From assembly GCA_910577405.1 (NCBI GenBank), contig CAJTMG010000014.1, positions 1 to 64,000 of the forward strand: a stretch of 64,000 nucleotides of DNA. Reading direction: 5' to 3'. This DNA is from an uncultured Oscillibacter sp. (lineage in GTDB: Bacteria > Bacillota > Clostridia > Oscillospirales > Oscillospiraceae). This document shows, piece by piece, positions 33,295 to 40,224 of the stretch (position 1 is its first letter; each line of letters begins with the position of its first letter). A program made the translations under genes and the position numbers. A model generated the notes under the pieces. That model did no database searches. It saw only the letters and a list, made by a program, of their open reading frames with translations, and was not told the origin of the DNA.

Positions 33295-33882
33295 ATGTTG
33301 GACGAAAGAGATTTGCAGGCAATCGCGCAGTTGATGGACAGGCAGTTGGATAAGAAGCTGGACGAAAAGCTCGATACCAAGCTGTCTGTCATGGAACAGA
33401 AATTTGACGCAAAACTGGTCGCCATGGAGCAGCGGCTGGACGACAAGATGGACGCAAAACTGGTCGCCATGGAGCAGCGGCTGGACGGCAAGATGGACGC
33501 AAAACTGGTCGCCATGGAACAGCGGCTGGACGGCAAGATGGACGCAAAACTGGTCGCCATGGAACAGCGGCTGGACGACAAGATGGACGCAAAACTGGTC
33601 GCCATGGAGCAGCGGCTGGACGACAGGATGGATACCAAGCTGACCACAATGAAGCAGGAACTGAAAACGGAAATCAGTCATGAAATCAGGGCTTTGATTG
33701 AAGTAGAAGTGCGAGGGGACCTGAAAGCCCTGTCAGCTGGTCATGCGCTGATTATCCAGCAGATGGTCAAAAAGGAAGACCTGGAGAATTTCAAGGCCGA
33801 CGTACAGACAGATATCGATTTTCTGAAAGCAATCGTACGCCAGCACAGCACAGAGATCGAACAACTGAAGAGAGCGCAGTAA
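33295..33882 (+). CDS. Coiled-coil protein with 15-residue tandem repeats
   Basis: A 195-residue soluble protein. The start MLDERDLQAIAQLMDRQLDK leads to a long charged coiled coil. Residues 44-118 are five near-identical 15-residue units, MEQRLDDKMDAKLVA, with hydrophobic residues at 4- and 3-residue steps; the unit equals about four helical turns. After residue 118 the helix continues without the repeat (LKTEISHEIRALIEVEVRGD) to EIEQLKRAQ. There is no signal peptide or TM segment. AGGAGGG precedes ATG 33295 and the promoter is consensus. Function unknown; similar short proteins are annotated only as hypothetical. Confidence 0.8.
   Translation: MLDERDLQAIAQLMDRQLDKKLDEKLDTKLSVMEQKFDAKLVAMEQRLDDKMDAKLVAMEQRLDGKMDAKLVAMEQRLDGKMDAKLVAMEQRLDDKMDAKLVAMEQRLDDRMDTKLTTMKQELKTEISHEIRALIEVEVRGDLKALSAGHALIIQQMVKKEDLENFKADVQTDIDFLKAIVRQHSTEIEQLKRAQ
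33424..33648 (+). repeat. Five 45-bp tandem repeats inside the coiled-coil gene
   Basis: Units start at 33424, 33469, 33514, 33559 and 33604. The first four differ at only a few bases; the fifth diverges at its end. The unit is a multiple of three, so copy-number change would keep the frame and alter coil length. Confidence 0.95.
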
Positions 33883-34000
33883 TGAGACATAGATGGGCGG
33901 TGCTGTTACCTGGCGCCGTCTTTATATTTCTCTCTTTTCGAAATTGTGTACTTACGGAAAACGAATCTATACATATCCATTTAAAGGAAGCAGCAGTGTA

Positions 34001-34831
34001 ATGTTAAAAGAATTTTCTTTTGAAGCGGGTTCTTTGGAGACAATGATTGAAAGACTTTTTAAAACAATGAACTCCATAGATAAACAGTGGTCAGAAAAAG
34101 TTGAGCCGGCAACACAAAAACAAATCCATGCCTTGGAGGAAATAGCCGAGCTGAAACAACATGGAAGAAGTATTCCATATGCGTATCTGCTGTTTTTAGA
34201 AGAGATGGGTCAGAACGACAATGGCCTGTTAGAGCAGGAATGGGATGGGTATACAGAAGTCAATATTGACAGTATATTAAGGGATTATCTCCGTTATATA
34301 GATGAATTTGATATTGATATAAATGAATATATGCTGTTTTCTACCCATTGGTCAGAAAGCGTGTTGTTTTTGAAACTGACAGAGGGAGAAAATCCGCCGG
34401 TTTATAAATTTGACGGACAGCTGTTTTCGGGTTCGTTTGAGAACTATTTATTTCAAATGGCATTCCGGAAAGCGGAAGATACACAGTTTTTATATCAGGC
34501 TAAATTTGCGGCTTCCCCAAAGAGATTTCGTGAGATTTTATCCGAAAAGTCAACAGAAAATATTCAATGGACAATGCGGATGGAATTGATAGAGTATTTA
34601 TTGGAACCGTATCAATTACAGAAGACATGGTTTAGTGATGAAGTGAATTTCTATGGCGTTTCATCGGAATACAGTATCCACGCGGATTTGAGTTGGGCGC
34701 TTAATATAACAGTTTCCAGTGATAATCACAGCGTCTTTCAAAAAATAAACAGAAGTCTGACTCGTTTGTTTGGAATTCAGCCGAAATATTATAAGAACCA
34801 TAACAAGGCGGAGCAAAGGGCTTCAAAATAA
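34001..34831 (+). CDS. SMI1/KNR4 (SUKH)-like protein, candidate immunity protein
   Basis: A 276-residue protein. Residues 60-150 resemble the SUKH/SMI1-KNR4 superfamily: HALEEIAELKQHGRSIPYAY then LLFLEEMGQNDNGLL, a pattern for the first helix and the following strand, and a later VYKFDGQLFSGSFENYLF. SUKH proteins are common immunity proteins against bacterial toxins. The gene is markedly more AT-rich than its neighbours. ATG 34001 follows AAAGGAAG, and TTGTGT/TATACA boxes (33944-33973, 18 bp) may be its promoter. No toxin gene is adjacent, so it is an orphan. The family call rests on pattern only. Confidence 0.6.
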   Translation: MLKEFSFEAGSLETMIERLFKTMNSIDKQWSEKVEPATQKQIHALEEIAELKQHGRSIPYAYLLFLEEMGQNDNGLLEQEWDGYTEVNIDSILRDYLRYIDEFDIDINEYMLFSTHWSESVLFLKLTEGENPPVYKFDGQLFSGSFENYLFQMAFRKAEDTQFLYQAKFAASPKRFREILSEKSTENIQWTMRMELIEYLLEPYQLQKTWFSDEVNFYGVSSEYSIHADLSWALNITVSSDNHSVFQKINRSLTRLFGIQPKYYKNHNKAEQRASK

Positions 34832-34880
34832 CAGGAATGCTTTTGTTCAATTTTTACGCTGAGGACAAGGAGAGGGGAAC

Positions 34881-35561
34881 ATGGAAGGAAAGCGAATAAA
34901 GCTGTCGGAGCAGACCTCGAAGCGGCTGTATGAATCGATTGTAGAGGAAGGGAAGTACCCGCCGGGGAGCAAGCTGCCCAACGAGAACGAGCTGAGCGAA
35001 GCCCTTGCGGTCAGCCGGACAACCCTGCGGGAGGCGGTGTCGTATCTGGTGGCGCAGGGGGTGCTGGAGATCCGCCGTGGGAAGGGGACGTTCGTTGCGG
35101 AAAATCTGCCCGCGGCGGGACTGGACCTGTCGGCGCTGGCCAGCGTGCGTTCACGGGTGCGGGCAAAGGACCTGTTCGAGATGCGTCTGATTTTTGAACC
35201 CGCTACAGTTGCCCTGGCCTGTCAGAGGGCGACGGATGAGGAACTGGAGCTGATCTGCAAAAAGGCCCGCCGGGTGGAACGCATTGCCGCCGAGGGAGGA
35301 AATTGGCCTCTGGCAGATCAGGAATTCCATTGGGCGATCATCAAGGCGTCACACAATGAATATATGCGGCGGCTGTATCCCATTATCAACGGCGCGGTGG
35401 ACGAAATTATGCAGATTGCAAAGAACCGTCAGAAGATGCAGGACATTGCTTTGAGCGATAATCTGCTGATCTTGGATTTCCTTCTTCAACGGGACGAGGC
35501 CGGCGCACGGCACGCTATGAGCATCCATATGAAGCACCTGATCAACACCCTCCGGGACTGA
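34881..35561 (+). CDS. GntR-family regulator, FadR/FCD subgroup
   Basis: A 226-residue repressor-type protein. The N-terminal winged helix has YPPGSKLPNENELSEALAVS, RTTLREAVSYLVAQGVLEI and RRGKGTFVAE (about residues 25-75). The C-terminal all-helical FCD domain has its probable metal ligands in DQEFHWAIIKASHN and the histidines of RHAMSIHMKHL. FCD regulators respond to small carboxylates such as pyruvate, lactate or glucuronate. The next plus-strand genes are the hypothetical gene and cstA, so control of their promoter at 35721 is plausible. AAGGAGAGGGG precedes ATG 34881. Confidence 0.92.
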   Translation: MEGKRIKLSEQTSKRLYESIVEEGKYPPGSKLPNENELSEALAVSRTTLREAVSYLVAQGVLEIRRGKGTFVAENLPAAGLDLSALASVRSRVRAKDLFEMRLIFEPATVALACQRATDEELELICKKARRVERIAAEGGNWPLADQEFHWAIIKASHNEYMRRLYPIINGAVDEIMQIAKNRQKMQDIALSDNLLILDFLLQRDEAGARHAMSIHMKHLINTLRD

Positions 35562-35667
35562 CGGCAGCCGGAAATTGCCTCTGGTCGCTCCTGGCGGGCT
35601 TTCGGGTCTGTATCGTGAATTTGTCTAAAAGCAGATCGTCAATTTTGGCAGTTCCCTCTATAAAACT

Positions 35668-35707
35668 CACAATTTTTCCCGGGGCATTCACAAATTGTAC
35701 ACAAATT
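35668..35707 (+). promoter_or_regulatory. Three CACAAATT-like direct repeats, candidate regulator sites
   Basis: CACAATTT at 35668-35675 and CACAAATT at 35689-35696 and 35700-35707. Spacing is 21 and 11 bp, keeping them on one face of the helix, just upstream of the -35 box at 35721. Confidence 0.4.
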
Positions 35708-35720
35708 TTTCGAAAACCCC

Positions 35721-35749
35721 TTAACAAATCTGATGGATGGTTGTATAAT
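35721..35749 (+). promoter_or_regulatory. Sigma-A promoter of the hypothetical gene and cstA
   Basis: TTAACA at 35721-35726 and TATAAT at 35744-35749, spacing 17 bp, 54 bp before the start codon. Confidence 0.7.
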
Positions 35750-35802
35750 GTGGACCTGGGACGGTTTGCCTGTCCCTGAAGAAGAGCGAGAGGGAGGATT
35801 GC

Positions 35803-36315
35803 ATGGGTTTGCAGGAGCAGCTGGAGAGACTGCTGAACGCTTATTCCCGCCATTACGATATCAAGCGGGATGTCCAGACAGAGGGGGGCTTTTTCCCAGC
35901 GGAGGCCGTGTTTTACCTGCGGGACGAACACTACCTGGTGCGCCGGGACAAAAGATTTTACGCCGTGGAGCAGCATGAGTACGCCTACTTTCACACGACG
36001 CAGGCTCTGGACGCGGAAGCCCTGCAAATTCTCATCGACCGCTCTCTTCAGGCGGGACGGGCAGAGGTGAAGCCTCACAAGGAGCATATGTGTTCCTTCG
36101 TCACCCTGGTGGTCCTGGCGGAGACCATGACGCCGGAGGCGCGAAAGCTCTTGAAGCGGACGCGGTTCCGGAAGAACTTCCGGTTTGCGCTGCATGGATT
36201 CATGGAGTACCGCGCGGCAGTAGTGGAGCTGTCCGCGGGACGGGTTGAATCCAGCCCGGCAGGAAGGGAAGTCCGCAAGTCCCTGGAGCGCGTATTCAAT
36301 CCCAGGGCAAAATAA
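35803..36315 (+). CDS. Hypothetical protein co-transcribed with cstA
   Basis: A 170-residue soluble protein, starting MGLQEQLERLLNAYSRHYDI. No domain recognised. It alternates helical and strand-like segments: GGFFPAEAVFYLRDEHYLVR, FYAVEQHEYAYFHTTQAL, HMCSFVTLVVLAETMTPEAR, KNFRFALHGFMEYRAAVVEL. It is basic at the C-terminus. GGGAGG precedes ATG 35803. It ends 15 bp before cstA and shares its promoter, so it may modulate the transporter or its use. Confidence 0.75.
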   Translation: MGLQEQLERLLNAYSRHYDIKRDVQTEGGFFPAEAVFYLRDEHYLVRRDKRFYAVEQHEYAYFHTTQALDAEALQILIDRSLQAGRAEVKPHKEHMCSFVTLVVLAETMTPEARKLLKRTRFRKNFRFALHGFMEYRAAVVELSAGRVESSPAGREVRKSLERVFNPRAK

Positions 36316-36330
36316 GAAGGGAGAGTCACT

Positions 36331-38064
36331 ATGAACGGTCTGTTACTTCTGATTATCAGCGTCGCTGTGCTGGTCGTCGGCTATATTTTCTATGGCCGCT
36401 GGCTGTGCAGGCAGTGGGGCGTGGGCGAAGGCGATCATCCCACCCCGGCCCACACCATGGAGGACGGCATCGACTATGTACCCGCGCCCGCGCCTGTCCT
36501 GATGGGTCACCATTTCTCCTCAATCGCAGGCGCCGGCCCCATCACGGGTCCCATCGGAGCGGCTGGCTTCGGCTGGCTGGCCTGCACGCTGTGGATTCTC
36601 ATCGGCGGCATTTTCTTCGGCGGCGTCCATGACTTCGGCGCGCTGTTTGCCTCTGTGCGTCACGGCGGTCGGTCCATCGGCGAGATCATCTCCGTCAACA
36701 TGAGCAAGCGGGCGAAGATGCTGTTCCTCATTTTCTCCTACCTGACCCTGATTCTGGTGGTGGCGGCGTTCGCTTCCATCGTGGCGGGCACCTTCGGGGC
36801 GACCTTCGACGAGAGCGGCGCGGTGAACATCGAGGCTTCTACCGCTAACGCCCGTGTCGCTATGGTTTCCCTGCTGTTCATCCTGATCGCCATCGTCTTC
36901 GGCTTCCTGGTCTATCGCCGGAACGCGCCTATGGCTGTGGCAAGCGTGGCGGGCATTGTGGCAATCGTGGCCATCATCGCCATCGGTATGAACTTCCACC
37001 CCATTTATCTGTCTTCTCACACCTGGATGTGGATCTGCGGCGTGTACATTGCCATCGCTTCCGTTACGCCTGTCTGGATTCTGCTCCAGCCCCGTGACTA
37101 CCTCTCCAGCTTCCTTCTGTATGCAATGCTGGCCCTTGCAGTGGTGGCAGTCGTTTTGGCGCGGCCTGATATGAGCAGCATGGCTGCCGTGAATTTCAAG
37201 GTCATCACCAATCCCGACACCGGCGCGGGGAACCCCATCTTCCCGGTGCTGTTCACGACCATTGCCTGCGGCGCAATTTCCGGCTTCCATTCGCTGGTGT
37301 CCTCCGGTACCACCTCCAAGCAGCTGGACAAGGAAACCGACGCGAAGCCCATTGCCTACGGCGGTATGCTTCTGGAGTGCGTGCTGGCCATTCTGACCCT
37401 GTGCGCCGTGGCTTACGCTTTCAAGTGGAACGCCGAGAATCCCGACGCGACTCTTGCTGGCGCGACTGCCATCTTCGGCGGCGGCCTGGCTCATATGATT
37501 GACGATTCTATCCCCGGTACTTACGACATTCTCTATACGCTGCTGGTTCTGACCTATTCCGCGTTCTGCCTGACTTCTCTGGATACCGCTACCCGTCTGG
37601 CGCGGTTCATGTTCCAGGAGTTCTGGCTGGACGGCAGCAAGGGCGAGACTCCCGAGAACGTCACTGGCTACAAGAAGGTTCTCTCCAATCCTTATGTAGC
37701 TACCCTGATTACCGTGGTACTGGGCGTTCTGCTGGGTCTGAACGGCTATGAGAAGATCTGGGCGCTGTTCGGTTCCGCAAACCAGCTCCTTGCGGGTCTG
37801 GGCCTGCTGGCAGTGGCGACCTGGCTGGGCAACATCGGGAAGAATAACAAGATGTTCCTTTTCCCCATGGGCTTTATGCTGATTGTCACGATCGCCTCGC
37901 TGCTGATCAACACCAAGAATCAGATCAGCACCATCTCTAACGGCGGCGCGGACTGGGGTCCCTACGTGCAGGCCATCCTGGGCGTGCTGCTGGTCGTTCT
38001 GGCCGTGATTCTGGCGATTGAGGGCATTGCCACCATCGTCAACGGCAAGAAGAAGAACGCCTGA
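36331..38064 (+). CDS. cstA: Carbon starvation protein CstA family transporter
   Basis: A 577-residue membrane protein with about 16 hydrophobic segments. The start has VLVVGYIFYGRWLCRQWGV and the signature VPAPAPVLMGHHFSSIAGAG, PITGPIGAAGFGW. Further on it has FHSLVSSGTTSKQL and the FGSANQLLAGLGLLAVATWL motif, all diagnostic. CstA-family proteins take up pyruvate or peptides. At 577 residues it is a shorter form than the roughly 700-residue E. coli CstA, as is usual in Firmicutes. A terminator follows at 38103. Confidence 0.95.
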   Translation: MNGLLLLIISVAVLVVGYIFYGRWLCRQWGVGEGDHPTPAHTMEDGIDYVPAPAPVLMGHHFSSIAGAGPITGPIGAAGFGWLACTLWILIGGIFFGGVHDFGALFASVRHGGRSIGEIISVNMSKRAKMLFLIFSYLTLILVVAAFASIVAGTFGATFDESGAVNIEASTANARVAMVSLLFILIAIVFGFLVYRRNAPMAVASVAGIVAIVAIIAIGMNFHPIYLSSHTWMWICGVYIAIASVTPVWILLQPRDYLSSFLLYAMLALAVVAVVLARPDMSSMAAVNFKVITNPDTGAGNPIFPVLFTTIACGAISGFHSLVSSGTTSKQLDKETDAKPIAYGGMLLECVLAILTLCAVAYAFKWNAENPDATLAGATAIFGGGLAHMIDDSIPGTYDILYTLLVLTYSAFCLTSLDTATRLARFMFQEFWLDGSKGETPENVTGYKKVLSNPYVATLITVVLGVLLGLNGYEKIWALFGSANQLLAGLGLLAVATWLGNIGKNNKMFLFPMGFMLIVTIASLLINTKNQISTISNGGADWGPYVQAILGVLLVVLAVILAIEGIATIVNGKKKNA

Positions 38065-38102
38065 TTTTCTCCGCGCGCTGCCTCTCGATAGAGTATCAGA
38101 AG

Positions 38103-38136
38103 ACAAGGGCTGTCCGGATGGGCGGTCCTTGTTTTT
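38103..38136 (+). terminator. Terminator of cstA
   Basis: ACAAGG at 38103-38108 pairs with CCTTGT at 38127-38132 with inner pairs, followed by a T run. Confidence 0.7.
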
Positions 38137-38178
38137 TGTTCCGGCGGTTTTTTGGCGAAATATGGGGAAGGACTGTGC

Positions 38179-38207
38179 TTGACGGGGCCGGAAGTTTCCG
38201 TTATGAT
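38179..38207 (+). promoter_or_regulatory. Sigma-A promoter of the DUF2992 gene
   Basis: TTGACG at 38179-38184 and TATGAT at 38202-38207, 17 bp apart, about 170 bp before the start codon. Confidence 0.65.
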
Positions 38208-38214
38208 GGAAGCG

Positions 38215-38366
38215 CGGGGAAAAAAACACGGTCCCGGTTGGTAGTCCGGGCGTATTTCCCAGACCCGCCCCTGTCTGAAAGAAATATCAGTAGCCCTCCT
38301 TACTATGCCGGTTTTCTGGATTCCGGAAAGCCCGTAGGTCGTCCGTTCTCCGCGAAGGCCATTTTT
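38215..38366 (+). promoter_or_regulatory. Candidate yjdF riboswitch
   Basis: The 150-nt leader of a YjdF/DUF2992 gene is highly structured: CCCGG/CCGGG around TTGGTAGT (about 38233-38250), GGGCG/CGCCC around 38248-38272, TAGT able to pair with ACTA near 38303, and CCGG/CCGG at 38309-38327. yjdF-motif RNAs, which bind azaaromatic compounds, are known exactly in this position. I base the call on context and the stems, not on a covariance-model score. Confidence 0.7.
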
Positions 38367-38379
38367 AAGGAGGACGCAT

Positions 38380-38799
38380 ATGGAAACCGGGTATGCAAGG
38401 ATTACGGTACAGTTTGAGGCCCCGTTCTGGGTATGCCTGTACGAGCGATGGAACGGCGGGAGCTACGAAGCCTGCAAGATCCCCTTTGGCGCGGAGCCGG
38501 GGGACGGGCAGGTATATGAGCGGCTTTTGTCGGGCTGGCGGACGCTGGCATTCAGTCCGGGCATTCCGTCTGCGGGACCCTCGGAACGGCGTGTGAATCC
38601 CAAGCGCGCGCGCCGGGAGGCCCGCCGGTGTGTGGAGCCTGGCCGGTTGGGCACGAAGGCGCAGCAGGCGTTGTCCCTCCAGCGGGAAGCGGGGAAGGAA
38701 GCCCGGAAACGCCGCAGCCGTACAGAACGGGAAGCCGAAGAAGCCCGCCGGTACGCCTTACGGGAAGCAAAGCGGAAAGAGAAGCACAAGGGGCATTAA
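38380..38799 (+). CDS. YjdF family protein (DUF2992)
   Basis: A 139-residue protein. The N-terminal 50 residues form a small beta domain (ARITVQFEAPFWVCLYERWN, ACKIPFGAEPGDGQVYERLL). The C-terminal half is a highly basic helix: NPKRARREARRCVEP, GTKAQQALSLQREAGKEARK and a KEKHKGH end, exactly as in the DUF2992/YjdF family. The function is unknown; its riboswitch suggests a role in handling toxic aromatic compounds. AAGGAGG lies 6 bp before ATG 38380. It is a single-gene unit. Confidence 0.9.
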   Translation: METGYARITVQFEAPFWVCLYERWNGGSYEACKIPFGAEPGDGQVYERLLSGWRTLAFSPGIPSAGPSERRVNPKRARREARRCVEPGRLGTKAQQALSLQREAGKEARKRRSRTEREAEEARRYALREAKRKEKHKGH

Positions 38800-38806
38800 A
38801 AAAGGA

Positions 38807-38843
38807 CCGCCCTGGACGAGAAGCAGCCGTCCGGGGCGGATTT
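38807..38843. terminator. Bidirectional terminator between the DUF2992 gene and degV
   Basis: CCGCCC-GGACG pairs with CGTCC-GGGCGG, each arm with one unpaired base, around a 9-nt loop. It sits between two convergent genes. Confidence 0.7.
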
Positions 38844-38857
38844 GTGTGGAATTTTGG

Positions 38858-39697
38858 TCAGTAGCCTATAATCAGACCTTTTTCCATGGCGTAGAAGGTG
38901 GTCAGGCCGCGGCAGGGAATCACGTCCACGCGTTTCACGGGCAGATCCGCAAGAATGTATTCTTTGAGCTTGAGCGCGCCGGTAAGATTCTCACAGTGGG
39001 AGATGACGACCTCAGCGCCGGCGCAGTCCTTGCTGTCCCGCATCAGGGTGGTGATGGTATGGTACGTCCGGGCCTCGCCGCGGGCTTTTCCGGCCACGTG
39101 GATGGTCCCCTGGGGCGTGGCGTCGGCAATCACGTGGATACCCAGGGAATGCAGCAGGGTGCCCACCAGCGGACGCATACGGCCATTTTTAATCAGGTTG
39201 TCGAAATTCTCCAGGGTGAAGCAGGTCCGCAGCGCCGCCTGATAGAGCCGGAGCTGGGCGCAGATGTCCTCGAATTCGTTCCCGGCCTCGATGAGCTCCT
39301 TGGCCCGGCGGATCAGGAGGACCATGGCCCCGGCGGTTGCCTTTGAGTCAATGATGCAGATTTCCTTTTCCGGATGCTCCTCCAGGGCCAATTCCCGGCC
39401 CATCTGCGCGGCGGCGTAGGTTCCGGAGAGATTGGCGGAGATGGTAAAGCAGACGCTCTTGTCCGCTTTCTCGAAGGCCCGTGCAAAAGCGGCGGGAGAG
39501 GGACAAGCCGTGGAGGACGCGGATTTCTCGCCGGCCATACTGTCCAGAAGCTCCCGGACAGAGAGCTCGTCGTTGTCCACGAATTCCTTTGCGCCCACCT
39601 GGAGCCGCAAGGGAACCAGCTCAAAATGGACGGCGTCGCTGTGGAAATCGCAGGTGCGCAAATCACAGCTGCTGTCGCTGACAATATTCCAAGTCAT
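38858..39697 (-). CDS. DegV family protein
   Basis: A 279-residue fatty-acid-binding protein of the DegV/FakB family. NIVSDSSCDLRT opens the first domain, STACPSPAAFARAFE and CFTISANLSGTYAAAQ supply the Ser-rich fatty-acid contact sites, and CIIDSKATAGAMVLL follows. C-terminal RVDVIPCRGLTTFYAMEKGLIIGY is typical. ATG 39697 is chosen because GGGGTG lies just upstream; an in-frame GTG at 39706 is the alternative. FakB proteins hand fatty acids to kinase FakA. Here it stands alone. Confidence 0.9.
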   Translation of the reverse strand: MTWNIVSDSSCDLRTCDFHSDAVHFELVPLRLQVGAKEFVDNDELSVRELLDSMAGEKSASSTACPSPAAFARAFEKADKSVCFTISANLSGTYAAAQMGRELALEEHPEKEICIIDSKATAGAMVLLIRRAKELIEAGNEFEDICAQLRLYQAALRTCFTLENFDNLIKNGRMRPLVGTLLHSLGIHVIADATPQGTIHVAGKARGEARTYHTITTLMRDSKDCAGAEVVISHCENLTGALKLKEYILADLPVKRVDVIPCRGLTTFYAMEKGLIIGY

Positions 39698-40025
39698 ATA
39701 ATTCACCCCGTGATATAGTATTGAAAACCACTTTTGAAAATATGATACCGCAATTTTATCCTGTTGTCAATGGAAACTTCCGCACTTTTTGAAAGCGTCC
39801 CTGTTATTTGCGGTTTCTTGACGATCATCTGTGGGCGCGGGAGCCTCTGACGGTGTTTTTGGCGGTCTCTTACGGGTTCGCCGCCGGTTTCCGGGGCCAT
39901 CCGCAAGATTTTCAGACGGCTGATTCCTGGACGCCTTTTGTCTGCTGTAGGTCTTGCGGGGCAGGGCTTGAAGGGCTTTTTCAGGAAGCTGTATTTTTCC
40001 GGCGGATAGACAGTTGACATAACGG

Positions 40026-40076
40026 TGTGGAAAACTCCGTGGAAAATGTGCAAAACCTTGTGGAGACGGTGGAAAA
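40026..40076 (+). repeat. Array of five DnaA-box-like 9-mers
   Basis: TGTGGAAAA (40026), CGTGGAAAA (40038), TGTGCAAAA (40047), TGTGGAGAC (40059) and GGTGGAAAA (40068). Starts are spaced 12, 9, 12 and 9 bp, a 21-bp period. TGTGGAAAA is the complement of TTTTCCACA, one base from the DnaA box TTATCCACA. All point the same way and lie 70-120 bp upstream of the parE promoter -35 box. Confidence 0.55.
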
Positions 40077-40144
40077 ACTTGGCGAGGTCAGGGGGACGGG
40101 AACGGGCGTCAGGAACTTTTTCGGCAGAGAAGACGAAAAGGGCC

Positions 40145-40173
40145 TTGCTTGCTGAAAATGATTGTGTTATACT
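40145..40173 (+). promoter_or_regulatory. Sigma-A promoter of the parE-like gene
   Basis: TTGCTT at 40145-40150 and TATACT at 40168-40173, spacing 17 bp, about 40 bp before the ribosome site. Confidence 0.65.
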
Positions 40174-40224
40174 GTAGAACAGATACTTGAAATAATGCAA
40201 AGAACGATTGATTATGGAGGATAT

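Larger units (their letters stand above)
39698..40224. other. Intergenic region upstream of the parE-like gene
   Basis: A 527-bp gap. Open frames in it have no ribosome sites or recognisable motifs. It contains the DnaA-box-like repeats at 40026-40076 and the promoter at 40145-40173. The part near degV (39710-39790) is AT-rich and may hold the degV promoter. Confidence 0.5.

Noticed and set aside
33183..33681. Long open frames on both strands over the 45-bp repeats
   Set aside because: A repeat with a length divisible by three keeps every frame open once one unit lacks stops. Only the plus frame at 33295 has a promoter, ribosome site and coiled-coil logic.
39703..40200. A 165-codon minus-strand frame upstream of parE
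   Set aside because: No ribosome site or domain, very basic and odd composition; it is generated partly by the GTGGAAAA repeat.
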